Positions 42,603 through 51,267 are shown, counted from the first letter of the stretch. The stretch is 64,000 nucleotides of DNA from Planococcus antarcticus DSM 14505 (GCF_001687565.2 NZ_CP016534.2:372001-436000), one strand, 5' to 3'. Made by a program: numbers and translations. The notes: generated by a model not told the origin, from the sequence alone.

Positions 42603-44315
42603 ATGGTAACGACTTTAGATAGCGTTGATGTAGTAACGGTAGGGGTCGGATGGACAGGCGGAATCATCGCTGCTGAATGTGCAAAAGAGGGACTTAAAGT
42701 GGTCGGGTTGGAACGTGGCCGGGAGCGCGGTACAGAGGATTTTAGCATTGTTCATGACGAATATCGCTACGCAGTCCGCTACGAATTAATGCAGGATTTA
42801 TCAAGGGAAACCATTACTTTCCGCAACAATCGCCGGCAGCGTGCATTGCCGATGCGTCAGTTGGGATCCTTTTTACTGGGTGAAGGATTGGGTGGAGCCG
42901 GAACACATTGGAATGGCCAAACTTGGCGTTTTCTTCCATATGATCTTCAGATAAAAACTATAACGGATGAAAAATACGGAGCCAATAAACTGCCAGCTGA
43001 ATACACCATCCAGGATTGGGGGATCACCTACGATGAATTAGAGCCGTATTTTGATCGTTTTGAAAAGACGGCTGGCATTTCAGGAGAAGACAAAAATCCG
43101 TTTTGGGGCAAGCGGTCGAGTGCATATCCAACTCCGCCGATGAAGAAAACACCAATTTTACAGCGTTTTGAAACAGCCACATCCAATCTGGGGCTATCTC
43201 CTTTTATGGTCCCTTCTGCCAACTTATCAGAAGCTTATGAAAATCCGGATGGACAGCAAATCAATGCGTGCCAATATTGCGGATTCTGTGAGCGTTTCGG
43301 CTGTGAGTATGGAGCGAAAACTTCTCCGGAAATTACCGTTGTTCCAGCGGCCAGAGAAACAGGCAATTATGAAGTTAAGTTTAATGCCAACGTCGTTGAA
43401 GTTATGAAAGAAGGAGACCGGGTAACAGGGGTACGTTATTTCGATACGGTGACTTTTGAAGAATTTATCCAGCCAGCTAACGTCGTGGTTCTGACAAGTT
43501 ATGTCATGAATAATGCCAAGCTCTTGATGGTTTCTGAAATCGGACAACAATACGATCCAGAAACAGGACAAGGATCACTCGGCAAAAACTATGCATACCA
43601 AATTCTTCCAGGAGCAACGGGTTTCTTTGACGAACAGATGAATACCTTTATGGGCGCAGGAGCACTTGGTATGACCGTGGATGATTTTAATGGAGATTCA
43701 TTCGAACATGGGGATCTGGATTTTATACACGGTGCCAGTTTATCGATAACGCAAACTGGATCTCGTCCGATTCTCGCCAATTCGACTCCACCGGATACGC
43801 CATCCTGGGGAGCGGAATTTAAGCGTGCTTCAATTGAAAACTTTACGAGAACCTTAAATGTTGGTGGTCAAGGAGCTTCGATGCCGCATAAAGAGAATTT
43901 CTTAGCGCTTAATGGCACTTATAAAGATATCTACGGTGTCCCATTGCTGGAGTTGACTTACAACTTTACTGATCAGGACCGGGCGCTTCATAACTATATC
44001 ACGGAACGAGCTGGAGAAATCATGCAGGAAATGGGTGCGAAAACAGTAGTGACAAGAAACCCGATTACAGATTATGATATTGTTCCTTATCAAACCACTC
44101 ATAACACAGGTGGGACCGTTATGGGAGCAGATCAAGCTACCAGTGTCGTCAACAATTTCTTGCAGCACTGGGATGCTGAAAATCTATTTGTTGTAGGAGC
44201 TGGAAACTTTGCGCATAATGGCGGTTACAATCCGACCGGGACTGTCGGAGCGTTGGCTTATCGGTGTGCAGAAGGCGTTATCCGCTACAGCCGCGAAGGT
44301 GGATCACTTGTCTAA
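42603..44315 (+). CDS. GMC-family flavin dehydrogenase (large subunit)
   Basis: 570 residues. FAD-binding GVGWTGGIIAAECAKEGLKVVGLERG lies near residues 14-39. A cysteine cluster C223-x2-C226-x2-C229-x4-C234 (ACQYCGFCERFGC) may hold an Fe-S centre, as in FAD-dependent glucose dehydrogenase. The C-terminus has HNTGGTVMG and FVVGAGNFAHNGGYNPTGTVGALAYR, the usual GMC active-site His/Asn region. It has no signal of its own, so it should cross the membrane bound to the Tat-signal subunit. The substrate (gluconate, glucose or another polyol) is unknown. No cytochrome c subunit follows, so its electron acceptor is open. Confidence 0.87.
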   Translation: MVTTLDSVDVVTVGVGWTGGIIAAECAKEGLKVVGLERGRERGTEDFSIVHDEYRYAVRYELMQDLSRETITFRNNRRQRALPMRQLGSFLLGEGLGGAGTHWNGQTWRFLPYDLQIKTITDEKYGANKLPAEYTIQDWGITYDELEPYFDRFEKTAGISGEDKNPFWGKRSSAYPTPPMKKTPILQRFETATSNLGLSPFMVPSANLSEAYENPDGQQINACQYCGFCERFGCEYGAKTSPEITVVPAARETGNYEVKFNANVVEVMKEGDRVTGVRYFDTVTFEEFIQPANVVVLTSYVMNNAKLLMVSEIGQQYDPETGQGSLGKNYAYQILPGATGFFDEQMNTFMGAGALGMTVDDFNGDSFEHGDLDFIHGASLSITQTGSRPILANSTPPDTPSWGAEFKRASIENFTRTLNVGGQGASMPHKENFLALNGTYKDIYGVPLLELTYNFTDQDRALHNYITERAGEIMQEMGAKTVVTRNPITDYDIVPYQTTHNTGGTVMGADQATSVVNNFLQHWDAENLFVVGAGNFAHNGGYNPTGTVGALAYRCAEGVIRYSREGGSLV

Positions 44316-44333
44316 CAAAGGAGGGAAAACAAT

Positions 44334-44558
44334 ATGGGTGGATTAGCTTCAATTGGGGTACCAGGCTTGATCATCATTTTGGTGATTGTGCTAATTATAT
44401 TTGGACCAAAAAAATTGCCGGAAATCGGTGGGGCAGTTGGAAAAACATTTTCTGAATTCAAGCGATCAACAAAAGGCTTGATGGATGATGATGACGACGA
44501 AACCGTAAAAAAAGAAACTGTCGAGGATAAAGACCTTAAAAAATCTGAGAAGCTATGA
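44334..44558 (+). CDS. tatA: Twin-arginine translocase subunit TatA
   Basis: 74 residues. One N-terminal helix (about 7-24) is followed by the hallmark [10 protein letters not shown] and an amphipathic helix, then an acidic tail. AAAGGAGGG precedes ATG. Bacillus TatA proteins pair with a TatC to form a minimal translocase; here they serve the adjacent Tat substrate. Confidence 0.95.
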   Translation: MGGLASIGVPGLIIILVIVLIIFGPKKLPEIGGAVGKTFSEFKRSTKGLMDDDDDETVKKETVEDKDLKKSEKL

Positions 44559-44568
44559 AGGTGGTTAG

Positions 44569-45423
44569 ATGGATCCGTATGGAGACAAAAACTTAACAAG
44601 TCCGTTGCGTAAAAAAGCGGTGCAGCCAGAGAAACCTGCGGAAAAGGCCCTGGAAAAAATGCCGGAGCCTCCTATTAAAGAGCCGAAACCGCCAGTAGAA
44701 GAACCGACGATGAAAGTTGATACTTTAGTCGACCATTTAGGAGAACTGAGAAAACAGTTAATTAAAAGTGCGATTGTTTTCCTTTTTTTCCTGTTGGTTG
44801 TCTTTTCAACTTTAAATTTTTGGTTCCCTTATATTGTTAAAGGAAATGATCTGGTTATTTTAGGACCTCTGGAAGTCATTAAATTTTATACGTCCATATC
44901 CGCGACACTCGCTTTGGGATTGTCTTTGCCATTCTTGATTCATTTTATTTGGCAATTTGTAAAACCAGGACTTGAAGAAAGAGAGGCACGTTTTCTCGGA
45001 CTTTACTCTCCCGTTATGCTTGTGCTGTTTATTCTAGGCCTCGCTTTTGGTTACTTTGTTGTTAACCCATTGAGCTTTCAATTTCTGATTGGGCTTGGGA
45101 TGGCGAACTTTGATGTAATGATTTCAGCAAATGAATATATTCATTTCCTTATAATGACTACAGTTCCGTTAGGCTTGCTTTTTGAGATGCCAATCATTGC
45201 CTTATTTTTATCGTCTATTGGTGTATTGACATCGGTTTCAATGAAAAAGGTCAGAAAATGGTCCTATCTTGTGTTGGCCATTGTTTCAGCGTTGATCACC
45301 CCGCCTGATTTTTTGAGTCAGTTGCTTGTGTTAATTCCAATGGCAGGACTTTACGAAGCTAGTATTTTCATCATTAAGAAAACAGAGGATAGAAAATCAG
45401 CAATTGAAGATCCTGTTCAATAA
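44569..45423 (+). CDS. tatC: Twin-arginine translocase subunit TatC with N-terminal extension
   Basis: 284 residues. The TatC core begins with HLGELRKQL at residues 56-64 and has six hydrophobic helices with conserved Pro and Glu residues (FVKPGLEEREA, FEMPI). Unusual is the first 50 residues: hydrophilic, rich in Pro, Lys and Glu, with repeated P-x-K/E-P motifs, absent from typical TatC (about 240 residues). The extension may contact the substrate or TatA. It ends at a terminator. Confidence 0.93.
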   Translation: MDPYGDKNLTSPLRKKAVQPEKPAEKALEKMPEPPIKEPKPPVEEPTMKVDTLVDHLGELRKQLIKSAIVFLFFLLVVFSTLNFWFPYIVKGNDLVILGPLEVIKFYTSISATLALGLSLPFLIHFIWQFVKPGLEEREARFLGLYSPVMLVLFILGLAFGYFVVNPLSFQFLIGLGMANFDVMISANEYIHFLIMTTVPLGLLFEMPIIALFLSSIGVLTSVSMKKVRKWSYLVLAIVSALITPPDFLSQLLVLIPMAGLYEASIFIIKKTEDRKSAIEDPVQ

Positions 45424-45466
45424 ACAAGAAAGACTGTGTATTATCGCAGTCTTTCTTGTTTATTTA
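45423..45466 (+). terminator. Terminator of the Tat cassette
   Basis: AACAAGAAAGACTG / CAGTCTTTCTTGTT with a 10-base loop, followed by TATTTATT. Confidence 0.85.
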
Positions 45467-45587
45467 TTGAAAGAAAATTCTGATATTTATTGGTAATCGA
45501 ATCCTAACTGCTATACACTGAAAGAGAAAGCATTTGTCAAGAAATCCGTAAGTAGAAAGTGGATATCCAAAATGAGGAGGATGCGAC

Positions 45588-46061
45588 ATGGCAGTAGAAA
45601 TCAAAGAAATCCAAGACTTAAAGCAAATGGATGTTTCAAAACTGGTTGAAGAAAGTGAAGCAGAAGGCTATCGTTTTTTAAGAAGACTTGTAGATCAGTA
45701 TGAAGATGGAAGCAATACATTCAATAAGACTGCTGAAGTGCTGTACGGAGTATGGGACCATCATGACCATTTGGTAGCAATCGGCGGATTAAATCGCGAC
45801 CCGTATTCGAGCAAAGAAGGGATTGGCAGACTTCGGAGATTTTACATTTCTGCGAGTGCCCGCAGACAGGGAATCGGCACAAAATTGCTGCAAAAAATTC
45901 TTGAAGATGCGCAAGGTCACTTTCGTGAACTTGTTGTCCGGACAGATTCTTCGGCAGCGGATGCCTTTTACAGGGCAAATGGTTTTTCAGGAGACCTTGG
46001 GCTGCCAGATGTCACCCATGGCATCGTTTTGGAGCAGGAACACAGGAAAAAGGCAGAGTAA
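45588..46061 (+). CDS. GNAT-family N-acetyltransferase
   Basis: 157 residues. The acetyl-CoA-binding motif A is RFYISASARRQGIGTKLL (Arg-Arg-Gln-Gly-Ile-Gly), about residues 82-99, preceded by the IGGLNRDP strand and followed by DAFYRANGF. The substrate cannot be told. GAGGAGGATGCGAC precedes ATG. Single gene. Confidence 0.85.
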   Translation: MAVEIKEIQDLKQMDVSKLVEESEAEGYRFLRRLVDQYEDGSNTFNKTAEVLYGVWDHHDHLVAIGGLNRDPYSSKEGIGRLRRFYISASARRQGIGTKLLQKILEDAQGHFRELVVRTDSSAADAFYRANGFSGDLGLPDVTHGIVLEQEHRKKAE

Positions 46062-46071
46062 CATCCCACTG

Positions 46072-46103
46072 AAACGGCGTGCTTCGGCAAGCCGTTTTGT
46101 CTT
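46072..46103 (+). terminator. Terminator after the GNAT gene
   Basis: AAACGGC / GCCGTTT hairpin with a stem continuing into the loop, followed by TGTCTT. Confidence 0.6.
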
Positions 46104-46235
46104 GGCCTGAATTATTTGTGGAAGCCTCCCCAGTGCACTGAAATATGTGGTAACGTAAAAAGAACTGACAGGTGATGACTGTTGAAAAAAGAAATAAGGT
46201 GCATACACCGAAAAATAGGCTATAGGAGAGATCGT

Positions 46236-46649
46236 ATGGAAATGTCGAACTGGAAAGGCGCAGCAGGCGTGTGCGTCAATCAAAACAATGAAGTATTATT
46301 GGTATTGCAGGGAGTCCCTGGTGAGGATAAGAAGTGGACAGTACCAGCGGGTGGTGTTGAAGAAGGTGAGACTGCCGAACAATGCTGCTCACGGGAATTC
46401 TTTGAAGAAACTGGATTGACTGTGCGGGTGCTGGAGAAGTTGAATACACGAACGGGTGAGTATGAAGACTCGGCAGTATCATTCGAAATTACCTATTTTA
46501 AAGTAGAAGTGACCGGCGGTGAAATTGCGCTGCGAGAAGGCGATGAGTGGATTGCAGATGTGGCTTGGAAATCGATTTCTGAACTGGGGGAATTAGAAAT
46601 GGCGTATCCGGATGATGCAGCGCTAATCGAATCATTGACGGTGCATTGA
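46236..46649 (+). CDS. Nudix hydrolase
   Basis: 137 residues. The Nudix box G-x5-E-x7-R-E-x2-E-E-x-G is complete in the segment GGVEEGETAEQCCSREF, which continues into FEETGL (about 38-60). It should hydrolyse a nucleoside diphosphate linked to another moiety. The ATG at 46236 follows AGGAGAG; a longer frame upstream has no ribosome site. Confidence 0.87.
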   Translation: MEMSNWKGAAGVCVNQNNEVLLVLQGVPGEDKKWTVPAGGVEEGETAEQCCSREFFEETGLTVRVLEKLNTRTGEYEDSAVSFEITYFKVEVTGGEIALREGDEWIADVAWKSISELGELEMAYPDDAALIESLTVH

Positions 46650-46726
46650 TCAAAGTTGGTTCATTGGATTATAAAAAACCAAAACGGGTAATTATGGTAT
46701 AACAACAGTCCAAGGAGGTGTTTTGG

Positions 46727-46894
46727 ATGAAGAAAGGCCGTAAAAGCAAAGAAGGCGAAAGACTGATTCCAGAAGTCGAACCGCGCCGGAATATGCCGCT
46801 TGAAAAAGAGATGGAGCCCATGCCGGACAGGGATCTGGAATACGAAGAAAACTCAAATGAAAAATATAGAGATCATACACCGCAAAAAGAGTAG
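46727..46894 (+). CDS. Small charged protein, unknown function
   Basis: 55 residues, starting MKKGRKSKEGERLIPEVEP, rich in Lys, Glu and Pro, with no hydrophobic segment and no family I know. It has a near-perfect ribosome site (AAGGAGGTG, 7 bp before ATG) and its own terminator, so it is likely translated. Probably disordered. Confidence 0.65.
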   Translation: MKKGRKSKEGERLIPEVEPRRNMPLEKEMEPMPDRDLEYEENSNEKYRDHTPQKE

Positions 46895-46920
46895 GCAAGC
46901 CATGTACTGGCTTGCTTTTT
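46895..46920 (+). terminator. Terminator after the small charged protein
   Basis: GCAAGCCA / TGGCTTGC with a 5-base loop followed by TTTTT. Confidence 0.88.
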
Positions 46921-46951
46921 GCATCGTATTGAATAGAGAGGAGATATAACA

Positions 46952-47893
46952 ATGCCGCAATATGCATTTAAGCATGCAATTTGGCATGAAGAAGATGGAG
47001 TTGAAGATTATAATTTCCGTAAATTTCTTCCGGAAAATGAGAAAATGTATAATTGGATCGACAAATCTAAAAATCTGTCCGTTAATATTCTCCATACTCA
47101 CACGGCGAATCGTGGCAAAGAAGCGCTATGGGGATCATTAATCTATCGACAGAGTGCTAAGTCTAAAGACTCGCGTGAAGTCTTTCACTTCTATTTGTCC
47201 AACGAGGTCTTTGTTACCAATAAAATTGATTTTGAAAAAGACGCCGATTTAGAGAAGGAAGAAATTTTACGTCAAATGGAAAGCGCCACTTCTGCTATAG
47301 AAGTGATGGTGATCATACTTGGAGAAATGGTCGCTTCCATATTACATAAAATAGATAGTTTCGAAGAACGGTTGCACGATTTACTGTGGGCAATCAAAGA
47401 AGAGAACAACAAGAAAACCTTAGGGGAAATCGAGAATATTCGTCATGAAATTTTGTTATGGAAGCATCTCATTATGGGTTTTCAAGAAATTAAAATGGCG
47501 ATTAAAGAAACGTTCGGAAAAAAAGTCACAGAAGAAATAGAATACCAACGAACTGCTGATCGTATTGAGCGCTGTGTCATGCTCGTCAATTCATACGAAG
47601 ATGAAGTCAATAACATGGTCGATATCGAAAATGTAGTGGCCAACTACCGAGGCAATGAGATTATGAAAACTTTAACGGTTCTGACTACTTTGTTCACACC
47701 GGTCATGGCATGGGGAGCCCTTTGGGGAATGAATTTTGAAAACATGCCCGAGTTGAAATGGCAGTTTGGCTATGTTGGGTCCTTGCTGGTGATTCTTAGC
47801 TCGACATTTTTCCTTTATCTTTATTTGAAACGAAAGGGATGGATGGGAGACATCCTGCGGTCCATTGGTAGAAAAAAATCTGGAAATGAGTAA
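46952..47893 (+). CDS. corA: CorA-like magnesium/divalent cation transporter
   Basis: 313 residues. A long helical cytoplasmic domain (about 90-245) is followed by two C-terminal membrane helices; the first ends in the diagnostic Gly-Met-Asn motif (WGMNFENMPEL, about residue 265). The protein forms a pentameric Mg2+/Co2+ channel. The N-terminal domain is somewhat diverged from B. subtilis CorA. GAGAGGAG precedes the ATG. Confidence 0.9.
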   Translation: MPQYAFKHAIWHEEDGVEDYNFRKFLPENEKMYNWIDKSKNLSVNILHTHTANRGKEALWGSLIYRQSAKSKDSREVFHFYLSNEVFVTNKIDFEKDADLEKEEILRQMESATSAIEVMVIILGEMVASILHKIDSFEERLHDLLWAIKEENNKKTLGEIENIRHEILLWKHLIMGFQEIKMAIKETFGKKVTEEIEYQRTADRIERCVMLVNSYEDEVNNMVDIENVVANYRGNEIMKTLTVLTTLFTPVMAWGALWGMNFENMPELKWQFGYVGSLLVILSSTFFLYLYLKRKGWMGDILRSIGRKKSGNE

Positions 47894-47894
47894 A

Positions 47895-47934
47895 CAAAGG
47901 CAGGAACCCGACTGGCTCCTGCCTTTGCTCATTT
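47895..47934. terminator. Bidirectional terminator
   Basis: CAAAGGCAGGA / TCCTGCCTTTG between convergent corA and the small minus-strand gene, with its 3' flank CTCATTTTG. Confidence 0.8.
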
Positions 47935-48240
47935 TGCCTTGTCTTTTTCAAGCTCCTGCAGCAGTTCCGTATAGTGATGCAGGTCGTGATCTCCGTACTT
48001 TTCCACGTAGTTTGTAATGGTTTCCTTTAAATCTTTTCGCTGGCGTTCTACTGCTACTAATTTTTCTTTCATCGACTGTCGTCTCCACAGCTCTGCGTCT
48101 TGAACATCTTCCATTTTTTCGAGCATATCGATTTCTGCCAGCAATACCAATGCTTCTGTCTTTTTGTCTTCGTATTTTTTCAGTGCCTTCTCTACTTTTC
48201 GGGTATCGTTATCAAAAGCCAATCTGGAATACATGGACAT
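47929..48240 (-). CDS. Small helical protein, unknown function
   Basis: 103 residues, highly charged, predicted to be almost wholly alpha-helical with heptad-like Leu/Ile spacing (about 15-60), so a coiled coil. No family is recognised. The upstream region has a weak ribosome site (GGGGGATCAGGAA). It is convergent to corA. Confidence 0.6.
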   Translation of the reverse strand: MSMYSRLAFDNDTRKVEKALKKYEDKKTEALVLLAEIDMLEKMEDVQDAELWRRQSMKEKLVAVERQRKDLKETITNYVEKYGDHDLHHYTELLQELEKDKAK

Positions 48241-48353
48241 TTCCTGATCCCCCTCTCCGCTAGAGTACTGTTACTTTACTGTTTCCCGATTTCAAGGAAT
48301 TTATACCTACTCTTTAGCAGATAGCAGATAAAAAAGAATATTCCGTCAAAATA

Positions 48354-48382
48354 TTGACGAAAGTCATCGGGGAATGTATAAT
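48354..48382 (+). promoter_or_regulatory. SigA promoter of the ABC-F leader
   Basis: TTGACG and TATAAT are exactly 17 bp apart. The transcript start (about 48389) is only some 20 bp before the leader peptide start codon, giving a leader RNA of about 220 nt up to the terminator. Confidence 0.85.
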
Positions 48383-48411
48383 ATAGGAAATATATTAAGG
48401 AGGTGGGTAAG

Positions 48412-48549
48412 ATGAATCAAACTGGTAAGCGCATGACAGAATGTCAAAAATATCTCTACATTCTTCATGGCGTTACTTTCACTGGAGTAGCTGAACAGGA
48501 GGAGTCTGTCCTTTTTCAACTAACTGCATCGAGTGAAAATTATCAGTAA
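48412..48549 (+). CDS. 45-residue leader peptide upstream of the ABC-F gene
   Basis: ATG at 48412 follows a full AAGGAGGTG ribosome site. The 45-codon frame (MNQTGKRMTECQKYLYILHG...) ends 30 bp before an intrinsic terminator. The size, strong promoter and ribosome site, and the position before a terminator and an ABC-F gene match the antibiotic-sensing leaders of vmlR- and msr/vga-type genes. Its sequence is not one I know. Confidence 0.75.
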   Translation: MNQTGKRMTECQKYLYILHGVTFTGVAEQEESVLFQLTASSENYQ

Positions 48550-48578
48550 GAGACATCTGCCTGCAATCGGATTTTAAC

Positions 48579-48607
48579 AAAGGCATGCCTCTTGGCGTGC
48601 CTTTTTT
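48579..48607 (+). terminator. Attenuator terminator between leader peptide and ABC-F gene
   Basis: AAAGGCATGCC / GGCGTGCCTTT with a TCTT loop (one G-T pair), followed by T6. It lies 38 bp before the ABC-F start codon, within the same transcription unit. The upstream segment TCTGCCTGC (48556-48564) could pair with AAAGGCA as an antiterminator (5 bp). Confidence 0.85.
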
Positions 48608-48645
48608 GCTGTGCGTGCGTCTCTTCACAGGAAAGGAAGAGCATC

Positions 48646-50277
48646 ATGATTATTAGCCAATTTCAACATATACTGTGTCATTTTGCGACACAAAAAATAT
48701 TCAACCAAATAAAAGGCGAAGTCATGCAAGGCCAACGCATTGGTCTTGTCGGACGGAACGGAGAAGGGAAAACCACTCTCTTGAATGTTTTGGCTGGAAT
48801 TTTACAGCCCACAGAGGGAATCATAACGTGGAAAAAAGACAGCAGCAGTGGTTTGCTGGAGCAGACGCCTGATGAACAGGAAGAACGGACTGTTGAGCAA
48901 TTGATGATCGCTGTGTTTTCAGAATTGACTCTTCTCCAGCAGCAACTGACAGGGATGGAGCGCCAAATGGAAAACGCTTCTCCAGAAGAGCTGGACCGTC
49001 TGTTGCTGCGCTATGGCATGTTGCAGGATGATTTTATTCAACGGGGCGGCTACGATATTGATGTGAAGATCGATCAAGTGCTGAATGGATTGAAAATTAA
49101 GCAACTGAAATTTGAGCAATGGGGACATTTGAGTGGGGGAGAAAAAACGAAAGTGGGGCTGGCAAAATTACTTTTGCAGAAGCCAGACTTGTTGTTGCTG
49201 GATGAACCGACCAATCATCTGGATCTGGAAGCTATTGAGTGGTTAGGTTCATTTATCAGTCATTACAAAGGGACAATTGTTCTCGCTTCCCACGACCGCT
49301 ATTTTCTGGATGAAACCGTTACTCATATTTGGGAGATCGACCAAGGGGACTTGATTCAATACGCTGGCAACTATTCAAGTTATGTTAAAGAACGGGAAGC
49401 ACGCCTGCTGATTGAATTTCAGCAGTATCAGGACCAACAGAAGAAAATTCAAAAGATGAAAGAAACCATTAAGCGGTTGAAAGAATGGGCAAATCGCGCG
49501 AATCCACCGAACGCAGGAATGCATCGGCAGGCGAAAAGCATAGAAAAAGCCTTACACCGTATCGAAATACTCGACCGTCCAATGCTAACAAAAAAACAGA
49601 TGGCTCTGGATTTTCAAATAGATGGACGTAGCGGAAAAGACGTTATCTTCCTAGATGGAGTCTGGAAAGAGTTCGGGGATCGGATTTTATTCCACGATGT
49701 TTCGATGCATATTCGTTACGGAGAACGCGCGGCAATTGTAGGGTCCAATGGCACAGGGAAAACAACTCTGCTCAATATGATGTTGGAAAAAGAACAGGCG
49801 GATGCAGGGGAAGTAAAGTTGGGCAGCGGATTATCAATTGGATATCTGTCCCAGCACACATTGGAGATGGACAATGACAGAACCATCATTGAAGAATTCC
49901 GAGACGCTGTCGCTGTGTCCGAATATGATGCGCGTCCGATGTTGGCAAAATTCCTATTTTTCGGTAACATGGTTTTCCAGCCAGTTCGTCAGCTCAGCGG
50001 AGGCGAGCGGATGAGGCTTCGCTTGGCGCAATTGATGCATCAAAACCACAACCTCCTGATTTTGGATGAGCCGACCAACCATCTTGATTTGGAAGCGAAA
50101 GAAGTGATGGAAGAGGCCTTGAGCGAGTTTCCAGGTACCATCATCGTCGTTTCCCATGACCGTTATTTTCTTGATAAACTGTTTCCAGTGACGTACTGGC
50201 TAAGAAACGAAACAATCGAACGGTTCGACGGAAACTATTCTGCTGCACGAGAAAAAGTGATAGTACCTACAAAATAA
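48646..50277 (+). CDS. ABC-F family ribosomal protection-like protein
   Basis: 543 residues with two ABC domains in tandem and no membrane segments. Walker A motifs are GRNGEGKTT (about 36-44) and GSNGTGKTT (about 366-374); signatures are LSGGEKTKV and LSGGERMRL; both Walker B blocks read LDEPTNHLDLEA. A charged interdomain linker (about 245-330, EWANRANPPNAGMHRQAKS) is the part that reaches the peptidyl transferase centre in this family. The leader/terminator upstream suggests an antibiotic-induced ribosome protector (macrolide, lincosamide, streptogramin or pleuromutilin). Housekeeping ABC-Fs usually lack such control. GAAAGGAAG precedes the ATG. Confidence 0.88.
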   Translation: MIISQFQHILCHFATQKIFNQIKGEVMQGQRIGLVGRNGEGKTTLLNVLAGILQPTEGIITWKKDSSSGLLEQTPDEQEERTVEQLMIAVFSELTLLQQQLTGMERQMENASPEELDRLLLRYGMLQDDFIQRGGYDIDVKIDQVLNGLKIKQLKFEQWGHLSGGEKTKVGLAKLLLQKPDLLLLDEPTNHLDLEAIEWLGSFISHYKGTIVLASHDRYFLDETVTHIWEIDQGDLIQYAGNYSSYVKEREARLLIEFQQYQDQQKKIQKMKETIKRLKEWANRANPPNAGMHRQAKSIEKALHRIEILDRPMLTKKQMALDFQIDGRSGKDVIFLDGVWKEFGDRILFHDVSMHIRYGERAAIVGSNGTGKTTLLNMMLEKEQADAGEVKLGSGLSIGYLSQHTLEMDNDRTIIEEFRDAVAVSEYDARPMLAKFLFFGNMVFQPVRQLSGGERMRLRLAQLMHQNHNLLILDEPTNHLDLEAKEVMEEALSEFPGTIIVVSHDRYFLDKLFPVTYWLRNETIERFDGNYSAAREKVIVPTK

Positions 50278-50366
50278 AGTTTTCAAAAGAACGATTAATT
50301 AGCGGACTACTATGGCATAATGAATAAACACGAGTCTGTGGAAATCAGAAGATAAGGTGGAAGAAT

Positions 50367-51128
50367 ATGCCAGCTATAGGAGAGATTCCGGAAAATATAT
50401 TTTTACTGAACGCCTTGGATGTTATCGGTGAAACTATCATCATTGCGGATAGTTCCTATACCATCAGATGGATGAATTCTGAAGCCTGCCGATTAATGAA
50501 TGAGGTAGCACCTTTGTACGGCATGCTGGACTGCGGAGAAATGATCGGGATGAGCATGGACGATTTCCATGAGCGCCCATCGCACCAGAAGCAAGTGATG
50601 CAGAAACTGACCGGAGTTCACCGAACGCGTATTACAATCAGAAACCAGGTCATGACCGACATTGTCATCGCACCGATTATGAATAACAGCGATGAACCTG
50701 AGGGATATATCGTCATGCTGATGGATGTCACAATGCAAGCAGAAGAGCAGAAGCGCAGTGCGCAACTGATCAAAGAATTGTCGATTCCCATCTTAAACAT
50801 TTGGGACAAGACGATTGCGTTGCCGTTGATTGGAAATTTTGATAGAAACCGGACCGACCAATTGATTGCTACGGTTTTGATGGAATGTTCCGAGAAACAA
50901 ATCGAGTATGTCCTGATCGATTTAAGTGGTATCAAAGAGTTTGAAAATCAGGTCCGTTATCAGATCCAGATGATGAACGACACACTGAATTTGATAGGAG
51001 CCACATGTATTCTTGTCGGCATTAGCCCGAAGCTAGCCATGTCGATTGTGCAATTGGACAGCAAGACCCCAATATTCAGTACAGCTCATGAAGGGTTGAA
51101 ACACATCATGCAATTACAGGCAAAATGA
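50367..51128 (+). CDS. PAS-STAS protein, RsbR-like with degenerate phosphosites
   Basis: 253 residues. A PAS domain (about 15-125) lacks the LOV flavin Cys motif of YtvA. A STAS domain follows (about 138-250): ELSIPILNIWDKTIALPLIG and DLSGI...LNLIGATCILVGISPKLA match RsbR paralogues of the stressosome. The two phosphorylated Thr of RsbRA lie in D-T and T-G-I-x-P positions; here these read FEN and VGISP, so both are missing. It may be a non-phosphorylatable stressosome component or act elsewhere. AAGGTGG precedes ATG. Confidence 0.75.
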   Translation: MPAIGEIPENIFLLNALDVIGETIIIADSSYTIRWMNSEACRLMNEVAPLYGMLDCGEMIGMSMDDFHERPSHQKQVMQKLTGVHRTRITIRNQVMTDIVIAPIMNNSDEPEGYIVMLMDVTMQAEEQKRSAQLIKELSIPILNIWDKTIALPLIGNFDRNRTDQLIATVLMECSEKQIEYVLIDLSGIKEFENQVRYQIQMMNDTLNLIGATCILVGISPKLAMSIVQLDSKTPIFSTAHEGLKHIMQLQAK

Positions 51129-51172
51129 AATAAGCACTTATCTGGTTTACTGGATAAGTGCTTATTTTTTTT
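51128..51172 (+). terminator. Terminator of the PAS-STAS gene
   Basis: AAATAAGCACTTATC / GATAAGTGCTTATTT with a 10-base loop and T8; the stem starts at the stop codon. Confidence 0.92.
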
Positions 51173-51211
51173 AGAAAATTATGATTTTAGTAATTTGTAT
51201 AGCTATACGGC

Positions 51212-51262
51212 TGTCTACGCTTTTCTTTGTCTAGACTCTGACAGCCAACCCTTCGAGTCAGT
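51212..51262. repeat. Shortened degenerate copy of the dispersed repeat
   Basis: GGCTGTCTACGCTTTTCTTT, GTCTAGACTCTGACAGCC and AACCCTTCGAGTCAG match the first half of the repeats at 39953-40093 and 53723-53983, and the second half is missing. Confidence 0.7.
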
Positions 51263-51267
51263 TTTTG

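Noticed and set aside
50367..51128. LOV photoreceptor of the YtvA type
   Set aside because: The PAS domain lacks the flavin-binding Cys motif that YtvA has, so light sensing is not supported.
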